Source: Pseudochrobactrum sp. sp1633
GTDB taxonomy: Bacteria > Pseudomonadota > Alphaproteobacteria > Rhizobiales > Rhizobiaceae
DNA: 64,000 nucleotides
Direction: 5' to 3'
NCBI RefSeq assembly: GCF_030376605.1
Contig: NZ_JARRAE010000007.1
Span: 179,413-243,412 of the forward strand
Shown here: piece after piece, positions 50,532-57,743 of the stretch
How the letters are laid out: each line of letters starts with the position of its first letter
Position numbering within the stretch: position 1 is the stretch's first letter
Made by a program: the position numbers and the translations under genes
The notes under the pieces: model-generated
Databases searched by the model: none
What the model was told of the DNA's origin: nothing
What the model saw: only the letters and a program-made list of their open reading frames with translations

Positions 50532-50841
50532 TGCTGAATTACATAGGAGCTATATATTTTAAATTCTTTTGTTGCGTGTAGATAATTAATTTGCGCCACT
50601 AGACACATCCCTTGTCATTCAAAAGATGTGTCCTGGCATAGATCATCATCCTGACATGTTGCTAGCAATGGGAAGTCTGTCGTTGTTGTAATGCGCAAGA
50701 CCTCCCGGAATGTGGCAGCTTCCAACACCTTTGCAGTTCCGACACATTAGGTGTCTCTGCGCCTGGTCTTCACTATACGTTGGAGATCACATGGGATCGA
50801 TCAGGGAACTACATGGACACACTAGCGGGGCATATTTGCCC
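50532..50841. other. Gap between nuclease genes 1 and 2
   Basis: About 310 bp between two convergent genes. It contains GACACATC (50602-50609) facing GATGTGTC (50625-50632), a perfect 8-bp inverted repeat that may end transcription, and an integrase-like 5' fragment at 50779-50816. The short open frames here are not convincing genes. Confidence 0.5.
50779..50816 (+). pseudogene. Probable 5' fragment of an integrase gene (A)
   Basis: TTGGAGATC followed by ATG and nine codons reading MGSIRELHG, against TTGGAGATC and MATIRKLRG at the intact integrase (53703-53746). The likeness stops there, so only the ribosome site and the first codons remain. The fragment is short, so chance cannot be fully excluded. 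It lies 26 bp from the end of nuclease gene 2. Confidence 0.45.
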
Positions 50842-51954
50842 TTATGAAACACCATGCTTTATTCGTTCAACAAGCTGTGAGCCCCAGACAGTGAATTTCG
50901 CCGCAATGTCATCAGAGGCCAGTTGCTTAGCCAGGAATGATGGGAAGCCAGCCAAATTTCCGGTCGACAGCGGACCAACAATTTCTACAAGTTGGTCATA
51001 AAGTTCGCGCCTGATACCTTCGTCGGAGAAGGCAGGCTGTTTAAAAAGCCACTTCAATGAGAAAGATATCTCACCCTTCGCCGCCCATAAGTGAAGCGGA
51101 TAGAGTGGCTTGTCATTGTGATCAGTAATCATCACATAGAGTGACGCATGTGTGCTCGAAATCACTGGCTTTGCACGCCAATTATCGATTGCAGCCAGAA
51201 ATTGCGATGCGCCCCTCTCAAAATCTGCACCTAACGGCCGAATATGGGTTTCTAGCCATTCTGTTATCGCGATCGGCTCTAATGATTGAGAAAGCCGTTT
51301 CGCTGACGCAGTTCTTTCTGTCTCACCTATTATGCGAGGGCTTAGTGTTGTATGACCAACAGCACTTGTATACCACCGCAGCTCAACAGCGCGGACGTCT
51401 GCGCGCATTTGGTCATTCAAGAACTCTATGATACGAGCCAGTTCCCGAGATATTTCATCGGCGACAAAAACCAATTTGACTTGCCCCGCTCTGAAGTTAG
51501 CGTCAACCTGGTTCCAGAAGTCGGCAGGATCCTGCTCACCAATAAAATCAGCCAAAATCTTGTCGGGCTCTGCACCCTCCTGAAGTGCAGTCACAGCGAA
51601 ACTTTCAGCAATCTTACCTGGCTGCCAGTAAGCTGTAGCGTTAGCTGCATATTCAAGCATTTGTCCGATTACTTCTCGCCTCAACCTTGTGTCTACAGCT
51701 CGCTTAAGCTCAACGAGCACCGGAACAGCCGCTCTAGTAACGAACAAATGATCTACAGACCACCGTCCGGAACCTTGCTCACTGTCTCGGATGGCTTGTT
51801 CGCGTTTAATAAGCAACAACTCCCCGTCACCATCTGATATCAACTCCGGATATTGGGCGACTAAAAACTGCATGCGATCTTCGTTTTCTGGGGCGGAAGG
51901 CGTCATGCGTTGGAGAGTGCCGTCTGGGTTCACTGTGTAGATCAAGCCTTGCAT
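50842..51954 (-). CDS. PD-(D/E)XK nuclease-like protein (nuclease gene 2)
   Basis: A 370-residue protein, different in sequence from its two neighbours. The core shows D68 in WSVDHLFVTR, then VELK (Glu82, Lys84) in VPVLVELKRAVDTRLRREV, and Q-x3-Y in GQMLEYAANA (Gln98, Tyr102). An early glutamate lies in EDRMQFLVAQYPELI. The C-terminal half has an unrecognised domain (SLYVMITDHNDKPLYPLHLW, ISFSLKWLFKQPAFSDEG). This pattern suits a DNA-binding nuclease of the RecB/NucS-like type. Start: ATG 51954. Confidence 0.62.
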   Translation of the reverse strand: MQGLIYTVNPDGTLQRMTPSAPENEDRMQFLVAQYPELISDGDGELLLIKREQAIRDSEQGSGRWSVDHLFVTRAAVPVLVELKRAVDTRLRREVIGQMLEYAANATAYWQPGKIAESFAVTALQEGAEPDKILADFIGEQDPADFWNQVDANFRAGQVKLVFVADEISRELARIIEFLNDQMRADVRAVELRWYTSAVGHTTLSPRIIGETERTASAKRLSQSLEPIAITEWLETHIRPLGADFERGASQFLAAIDNWRAKPVISSTHASLYVMITDHNDKPLYPLHLWAAKGEISFSLKWLFKQPAFSDEGIRRELYDQLVEIVGPLSTGNLAGFPSFLAKQLASDDIAAKFTVWGSQLVERIKHGVS

Positions 51955-52142
51955 CAAGAATGCCTCTATATCAAATCACCGGCAGGAATATTCCTAGCTA
52001 GTTAACCCTGCAATTATTAGAACTTTTACAAATAAAGACAGATTAGCCCTGCAAAATCTTCAGGTTTAAAAATGCGTAGACACAACGATGAGTTACAGAA
52101 CGGCACCTTGGTCGCTCTGCAGTGGTGTATACTACTCAATAT

Positions 52143-52214
52143 CGTCAATCTCGTCTGGATGGCACAGACAACCGTTGGTGCACAGACGTGGCATGAAGCC
52201 ACGCTGCAAATCAT
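52143..52214 (+). pseudogene. 5' fragment of an integrase gene (B)
   Basis: Bases 52183-52214 match 53767-53798 of the intact integrase in 30 of 32 positions, and both differences are silent (Gly and Lys codons). It encodes RRGMKPRCKS, the same as the intact gene, and then a stop. Weaker likeness extends upstream. The fragment runs into the stop codon of nuclease gene 3 (TGA at 52211-52213 on the other strand), so the junction lies exactly at that gene's end. Confidence 0.8.
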
Positions 52215-53536
52215 GACTTAAGTTTTCCGTAATGCAAGAATTCAGATATTATACCGGCTACGAGATCAAATTCCGGATTGAAGTCGGCCAGAAGCTGTTT
52301 CAATTTTTGCTCTATTTCATCAGTGTCGTGAACGTCATTAATGACAATGGTATTTTTTCTCAAAAATTTTGAATAGAGGCGACCCTCATCGGCAGCGCCA
52401 TTTTGAAACTGAACCCGCCCCATGCCCTTCTCAATTGCCGACACCTTGATCGCATCAATTATGCCTTTCCGAATTTGGTAATCAGAAATTGGGCCAACTT
52501 CTGCATTCAGCTTTATATGGCCTTTGGTGCCATCGTCCCCGGCCCAAATTTCTGCCCAGACAATAAACGGATAGCCACCCCACCAGCTTTCACAGCCTGG
52601 CCATTGTCTATTGGTCCCATCCAACGCTTCAAACCAGCTAAATGGCAGAAAGCTTACATTGCTCTTCGTAAGCCCAGAATAGATATATTTAGTGTCACCT
52701 ATTATGACCTGCTCACCCCGTTTAGGATTGTCTCCAAATACGCGATGAACTGCCAACGCAAAATCTGACCCTGAGCCATGTTCTATAACGAAGTCCAAAA
52801 CTTTCTTATGGTCTCGATACAGCTGGCGCGCCAAATTTTCCATTTCAGATCGCTCTTTGCTCATACCGGTGAGCTCCTCCAGAATATGCAAATAATGAGT
52901 GAGAAAAGTCGTGACTTCCGGTGAGAGAAGATAGGCTTCTTGTTCAAGATATCGCTTTAAAAAGCTGCAAATTTTATTATATTTTATCGACGTATATTCT
53001 GTGTCTTCGGCTATCTCTTCATGTAGCGTCAAAAAAACCCCACGAATATCAATCGTCGACACAGATGCCTGGGTCGTGCTCTGCGCCCGGAACAACTCCA
53101 TTATACGCTCACGATATTTGGTAAGCTGTCCTTTGTGCTGTCGGCTATGAACTTTGTTCTCTACGATGAAGGCCCAACGATTCTGCGGTGACAATATAAA
53201 AATATCAATATTATTCCACTCGCATCTAACATCTGCATCACGCATATCACTTTGCGAAATTTGAAGAGCATTGGGTTTTTTACCGCTGTCTCCCTTGATT
53301 GCTTCAGACAAAAATGCCCTCAAGAAATGATCACCCAGACCATGCGTCTCTTTTGGATTCAGCAACCAAGCGAGAATGGCAGAGTGGCGAATTTCCATTC
53401 CTTCCATCTTCATAACTTTGATTGGGTTAAAGCGATTAAGAGAAGCTTCGATACGCTGCAGTGCATCGTTATTGACAAATAACGCCTCTAATTCATCATA
53501 ACTCGGTGCGCTTTGCGTGATTTTCATTGAGCACAT
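52211..53536 (-). CDS. PD-(D/E)XK nuclease superfamily protein, PDDEXK_4-like (nuclease gene 3)
   Basis: A protein of about 441 residues. The N-terminal region fits the PDDEXK_4 group: EIRHSAILAWLLNPKETHGLGDHFL (E49, HS, LL, HGLGD), D111 in NNIDIFILS, ENK (Glu126, Lys128) and Q-x3-Y (Gln137, Tyr141 in GQLTKYRERI). The C-terminal half has a separate domain (FLPFSWFEALDG, GGYPFIVWAEIWAGDDGT). The stop codon lies within integrase-derived sequence, so the last residues may be secondary. The start is uncertain: ATG 53536, ATG 53527, or TTG 53557. Confidence 0.7.
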   Translation of the reverse strand: MCSMKITQSAPSYDELEALFVNNDALQRIEASLNRFNPIKVMKMEGMEIRHSAILAWLLNPKETHGLGDHFLRAFLSEAIKGDSGKKPNALQISQSDMRDADVRCEWNNIDIFILSPQNRWAFIVENKVHSRQHKGQLTKYRERIMELFRAQSTTQASVSTIDIRGVFLTLHEEIAEDTEYTSIKYNKICSFLKRYLEQEAYLLSPEVTTFLTHYLHILEELTGMSKERSEMENLARQLYRDHKKVLDFVIEHGSGSDFALAVHRVFGDNPKRGEQVIIGDTKYIYSGLTKSNVSFLPFSWFEALDGTNRQWPGCESWWGGYPFIVWAEIWAGDDGTKGHIKLNAEVGPISDYQIRKGIIDAIKVSAIEKGMGRVQFQNGAADEGRLYSKFLRKNTIVINDVHDTDEIEQKLKQLLADFNPEFDLVAGIISEFLHYGKLKS

Positions 53537-53719
53537 ATTTATACTACCAATCTCCAAGACCGTTCATGTAACAACAATCGAAGCGAACTTACAAGCACAC
53601 AGCTTGATCATTGATTCATTTGATTTAAGTAGCATCTAGCCTATAAATTAAGAGATATCCTTGGCACCTCATCCAGGGCATCCTACGCTTGATTTTCAAT
53701 ACCAATTGGAGATCATGCA

Positions 53720-54712
53720 ATGGCTACCATCCGCAAACTCAGAGGACGTTGGCAAGCACAAGTCCGCAGACGTGGTATGAAACCACGCTGCAAATCATTC
53801 GACAGCAAAACAGAAGCCGAAAAATGGGCGCGTGAGCTGGAAAATCAGGTCGACAAGTTCGGTGCTGCACAAGACACGCGCATTCTTGAAAGCACTACGC
53901 TCGGCGCGTTGATGAATCGATACGCCGAAGAGGTGTCGCCAACAAAACGTGGCGCTACCCAAGAGATACAGCGCCTGGGCGTGCTACAGCGTCATGATCT
54001 TGCTTACCGGACGCTGATTGGCTTGTCACAGCAAGACATTGCATCATTCCGTGACGAACGCCTGAAGACAGTCAGACCAGCTACAGCCGTGCGTGAGCTT
54101 GCTATACTCAGCCATGTGCTAGATGTCGCCATGCGTGATTGGGGTTATCCCCTTGCCCAGAACGTCGTGAAAATGATCAGACGCCCAACAATCAATAATG
54201 CCAGATCACGTCGTCTCAACGCATCGGAAGAACAACGCTTATTAGACGCCTGTGACGACGGTAGAGTCGCATGCTTCCGTGCGCTTGTCATTGTAGCCAT
54301 TGAGACCGGAATGCGCCGTGGTGAGCTTCTGGGACTCAAATGGAGCGATATCTCACATAACCGCCGGGTGATATCATTAGCACTGACTAAGAACGGAACG
54401 AGCCGGGAAGTTCCATTATCACAACGCGCATATGAAGCGTTGATGTCGCTTCATGATAATGACAGCACAGATCAATCTATGCCTTTTGGAATGACAATCT
54501 CAGCCTTTGATCAAACATGGAAGCGCGTCATCAAACGTTCCGGTATTATAGATCTCAAATTCCATGATCTGCGTCACGAAGCTGTCAGTCGTTTCTTTGA
54601 ACTGGGTTTGAACATTATGGAAGTCAGCACGATCTCCGGACATAAAGAGCTCTCAATGCTGAAGCGATACACACACTTGAGCGCTGACAGCCTGGTGGCG
54701 CGTTTAGGTTAA
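53720..54712 (+). CDS. Tyrosine-type site-specific integrase
   Basis: A full-length 330-residue phage-type integrase. N-terminal arm-binding part (MATIRKLRGRWQAQVRRRG, residues 1-50), core-binding domain (55-155), catalytic domain with Arg199 (ETGMRRGELLGLKW), Lys224 in LTKNGTSREVPL, His282/Arg285 (FHDLRHEA), His308 (ISGHKELS) and the nucleophile Tyr317 (LKRYTHL). TTGGAGATC precedes the ATG. It is the most likely recombinase of the 13.5-kb element, although it lies in the middle rather than beside an att site. Confidence 0.92.
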   Translation: MATIRKLRGRWQAQVRRRGMKPRCKSFDSKTEAEKWARELENQVDKFGAAQDTRILESTTLGALMNRYAEEVSPTKRGATQEIQRLGVLQRHDLAYRTLIGLSQQDIASFRDERLKTVRPATAVRELAILSHVLDVAMRDWGYPLAQNVVKMIRRPTINNARSRRLNASEEQRLLDACDDGRVACFRALVIVAIETGMRRGELLGLKWSDISHNRRVISLALTKNGTSREVPLSQRAYEALMSLHDNDSTDQSMPFGMTISAFDQTWKRVIKRSGIIDLKFHDLRHEAVSRFFELGLNIMEVSTISGHKELSMLKRYTHLSADSLVARLG

Positions 54713-55250
54713 ATCACTCTACTATAAGGATTTCGCACAACAGCGAAGTCCTAGAAAAATCCGACTTTATTGTTGGGGATGCCTTCTGGCGCCGGAGGAC
54801 ATTTGGGATCGTAACCACCGCTGCCTAAAAGCTTTACATTACGTCAAAAAGCAGTTCTTTTACATAGAAAACTGAGCCAAAAACCAATTCTAAAAGTATT
54901 ATTAAAAATATTCTTCTCAGCGCCTCTGAGCACTTTATTTCCCTTAACTTTACATTAAATTGACAAAAACTTAAATTTTAATCAATAACCACAACAATCA
55001 ATATAAAAATTATCGTATATTTTATATAATTTTATAATTAATCGTAATAATTGATGCAATTAGACAATATTTTTAATATTAAAAATCAATTATAAAAAAC
55101 GCTATATACCGTTACTATTACAAATTAAATTATTTTTCAGTCCCTATTAAAAACAGTAAATCATCACCTATATATTTCGATGATTAGCTATTTAACGCTT
55201 TCACTTCAATCATTTGTTCTTAACGCGCCATTTGGTGCGAAGGATTAGCT
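54713..55250. other. Very AT-rich non-coding stretch
   Basis: About 540 bp without a gene. An imperfect stem AGGATTTCGC / GCGAAGTCCT at 54727-54752 may end the integrase transcript. Then 54961-55140 has only 29 G or C in 180 bases. It may hold the promoter of the next gene, an origin, or simply be foreign AT-rich DNA open to silencing by nucleoid proteins. Confidence 0.6.
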
Positions 55251-56276
55251 ATGCTTAAAAAACTGAAAAACCCGGAACATGTTCGATTTGAAAATCTCAT
55301 TGATGATATGCTTCAAAATTCAGATATTACTCTTATAGCTGAAAGAAATTTACTATCGAAAAAGTGGTTTGAATATCGCTTTTATTCTCCTAGCCAGGCA
55401 GATCGTTGCTTCTTAAAAGCGTATCAAAATATTTATAGTCGAAAAATTGCTGAGAATATTGATCGTGATCTCGCGCGCAATGCGCGGGGGGCGCACTCTA
55501 AAACTATTGAACATAATACACGTGAGAGAAGCCAATTGAGGGCTGCTCGACAGCGAGCTGATGAGTTTGGTATGCCTTACCCGGTATATATTGAGGCAGC
55601 GTTTAATTTCGCCTTACTTAAGAGCGACAAACGCAAACACTTTCCGCGCCCAAATGAGCTCCATGGCAATAGCGAAGCCGCTCCATGGTTCGTGGATTAC
55701 GTCATGAAGCGATGGCATGAGTGCCTGGCAGATGGCCTGTTCAGTGTCGAGCATCCAGCCTACTTGATCGAAAACTATAAGGACTTACCTGCACAGAACG
55801 AGTTTAGAGCATTTATTGTTCAACACGTGCAGCATGAAAACATCCCTCTGCACCGGGCAATTAGGAAATACACTTACGAAAAGAGGCAAATCCCGCTTGA
55901 TGTTTTTAAAAACAATTTTCCAGAAGCGTTATTTCAACAAGCACTGAAGATCGCTGAAAGTGACCTGCAACATCATCCGGTCGATGTAGAGCGCGTGATC
56001 CCGATAGGTAAATCAGAACTCTGGCCGACCTGCTTTGCGCTTCATTATACCTGCACACCAACCTCACCGGAATGCTCTTCTTGCCCACTTTTGCCTGGGT
56101 GTAAGAAGACCGGGGATACACTTGTAGCCAAGGCAGGCGTAAAAATCGGCATTGCTGACCCGGCAGGTGATTATGAAAAAAGATTGGCTCGGGACCGGAA
56201 GAGACGCCAACGAGAACGAGAACGTAAAAACAAAACGGCAAGCCTTCAGAATGTGCCGCAAGATGTAATTATCTGA
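55251..56276 (+). CDS. Unrecognised protein with endonuclease III-type [4Fe-4S] cysteine motif
   Basis: A 341-residue protein of unknown family. Near the C-terminus, Cys268-x6-Cys275-x2-Cys278-x5-Cys284 (CTPTSPECSSCPLLPGC) has the exact spacing of the iron-sulfur loop of endonuclease III and MutY. A further Cys261 lies just before. However, I see no helix-hairpin-helix glycosylase core ahead of it. The first 260 residues are helical, rich in charged and aromatic residues; the end (residues 310-330) is strongly basic (RDRKRRQRERERKNK) and could bind nucleic acid. AAGGA lies before the ATG. Confidence 0.6.
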   Translation: MLKKLKNPEHVRFENLIDDMLQNSDITLIAERNLLSKKWFEYRFYSPSQADRCFLKAYQNIYSRKIAENIDRDLARNARGAHSKTIEHNTRERSQLRAARQRADEFGMPYPVYIEAAFNFALLKSDKRKHFPRPNELHGNSEAAPWFVDYVMKRWHECLADGLFSVEHPAYLIENYKDLPAQNEFRAFIVQHVQHENIPLHRAIRKYTYEKRQIPLDVFKNNFPEALFQQALKIAESDLQHHPVDVERVIPIGKSELWPTCFALHYTCTPTSPECSSCPLLPGCKKTGDTLVAKAGVKIGIADPAGDYEKRLARDRKRRQRERERKNKTASLQNVPQDVII

Positions 56277-56965
56277 ACTTTAAATACCTCAGAGTGTTGA
56301 AATTGGGTTCCGGAGATGTCACGCTGCCAATTATTCTTATTATAACTATAATAGTAAGTAATAATAAGAATAATTGGCAGCGTGACACATTCAACCCAAA
56401 AACCATCTCCGGCTCGCAAAAGACACCATATGTCCCCGAAGAGGTCATAGAACGAATTAACATCCGGAACACAACAGACTCGGCTTGCTGAGATTTAAAT
56501 GCAACCTCTGCAAGCGCGCGCAGAGACTTGCTGATGAGCGCAATCTTCCGGACGGATACTTTTGCATCAACAAGCAAGGACGTTGCCAGTGAAGCTCTCT
56601 GAGTCACATAGCGCCATCCAAAACAAGAATCTGATACGCCAGGATCAGCGCACACTTAATGAAACTCATTACGGATTGTAACGGCTGAATTTAATGATAC
56701 GGTCTAGCGATCCTTAGCAATCCAGAAAGACGTGTTGGCCCCACCGGATCGATATGACCCTCAAAAAACGAAATCATTTCGTATTTGCTTCTGAAGTGAA
56801 ACATAAGCTTCATGAGTTTTAGCCCTGCATGCATTGAGCATCATAACCCCGAAACATAAAACACTCATAACGACTCACTGGCGAGCACTGTATTCAAGAC
56901 GAACTTTTCCACGTCGATAGACTGAAAGCCAGCCAGTGACTCGCTATATGTCAAATTGAGCTACT
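56277..56965. other. Non-coding gap between the Fe-S-motif gene and resolvase
   Basis: About 690 bp. It holds the large inverted repeat at 56317-56387 and a 7-bp-arm palindrome ACGAAATcATTTCGT at 56769-56783. A minus-strand open frame at 56269-56655 is probably spurious: it crosses the palindrome and has no family likeness. Confidence 0.5.
56317..56387. repeat. Perfect 27-bp inverted repeat
   Basis: The arms 56317-56343 and 56361-56387 are exact reverse complements over 27 bp (beginning TGTCACGCTGCCAATT), separated by 17 bases that contain a smaller ACTAT/ATAGT pair. As RNA it would form a very stable hairpin; as DNA it could form a cruciform. It begins 40 bp after the Fe-S-motif gene and so could be its terminator, but it lacks a clean T-run. 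Confidence 0.9.
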
Positions 56966-57538
56966 TTAATGCACTGGTGTGCTTTTGAGCGTGCGCAACA
57001 ATGTTCGCGGATGAATATTGTATCGCTTTGCGACTGCTTCCACTGATACGGAGCCATCCTCAATTGCAAGACGCGCCTCATGGCGCTGCTCTTCATTCAT
57101 TGCCGGTCGTCTGCCAATCTGACTACCACGCGCACGCGCCGCAGACATTCCGGCTTTAGTCCGCTCACTGATCAACGACCGCTCGAACTCAGCCATTGCA
57201 GCCAGAAGATGAAACAATAATCGTCCACCGGATGATGATGTATCAATAGCCTCACTCAATGAGCGGAACTCAACCTGGCGTTCACCAAGCTCCGTCACTA
57301 ACCGGATCAAATCAATCAACGACCGCCCTAAACGGTCGAGCCGCCAAACAACCAGCATGTCTCCGGCTCGCAAATCATTCAAAGCAGCCGTAAGTCCAGG
57401 CCGTTCAAAATCTGCACCGGATATGCCCTGATCAGCATGAATATAAGAACAGCCAGACGCCTCTAATGCTGCATTTTGCAGCGCCAAGTTCTGATCTGCC
57501 GTCGAAACACGCGCGTATCCAATTTGTCTCATGCTCAT
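56966..57538 (-). CDS. Serine recombinase, resolvase/invertase family
   Basis: A 190-residue small serine recombinase, the usual length for Tn3-type resolvases and Pin-like invertases. The catalytic Ser12 is in IGYARVSTADQN; the DMLVVWRLDRLGRSL block, the EFERSLISERTKAGMSAARARG E-helix and a C-terminal helix-turn-helix (SVEAVAKRYNIHPRTLLRTL) are all present. No transposase lies next to it. The 200 bp before its start carry related repeats that could be its res site. Confidence 0.92.
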   Translation of the reverse strand: MSMRQIGYARVSTADQNLALQNAALEASGCSYIHADQGISGADFERPGLTAALNDLRAGDMLVVWRLDRLGRSLIDLIRLVTELGERQVEFRSLSEAIDTSSSGGRLLFHLLAAMAEFERSLISERTKAGMSAARARGSQIGRRPAMNEEQRHEARLAIEDGSVSVEAVAKRYNIHPRTLLRTLKSTPVH

Positions 57539-57610
57539 TATTCAATTAGGTCAATCTGAAATACGGGATATTTTACAATGAGATAATACCCGTTCCCCTA
57601 TTGACGAAAA

Positions 57611-57734
57611 GGAACCCTTTTGTGCGGCATGGATTTAATTGTTGACCGTTTAAACCCAGTTATAGAAAACAAGGACTTCCGGTTATGACAAAATAGGTAT
57701 TCTAGCAGTAGGAGAAGGGTTCCCTTTCGTGCGG
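57611..57734. repeat. Pair of related repeats upstream of resolvase gene
   Basis: GGAACCCTTTTGTGCGG at 57611-57627 and GGTTCCCTTTCGTGCGG at 57718-57734 match in 14 of 17 positions. They flank about 90 bp and end at the broken 5' end of hsdR. They may be subsites of a resolvase site or the ends of a small deleted element. Confidence 0.5.
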
Positions 57735-57743
57735 TAAAAATGA

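Noticed and set aside
50780..51001. 73-codon plus-strand frame over the end of nuclease gene 2
   Set aside because: It begins in the ribosome site of integrase fragment A and then runs antisense to nuclease gene 2; not a gene.
56317..56387. CRISPR-like repeat
   Set aside because: Only one inverted pair, no spaced direct repeats and no cas genes.
56269..56655. 128-codon minus-strand frame
   Set aside because: Crosses the perfect palindrome, has no ribosome site or family likeness, and its hydrophobic part is translated from the palindrome arms.
56403..57373. 15-bp match between 56405-56419 and the resolvase gene near 57359
   Set aside because: A 15-base match is expected a few times by chance in 64 kb, and there is no extended likeness.
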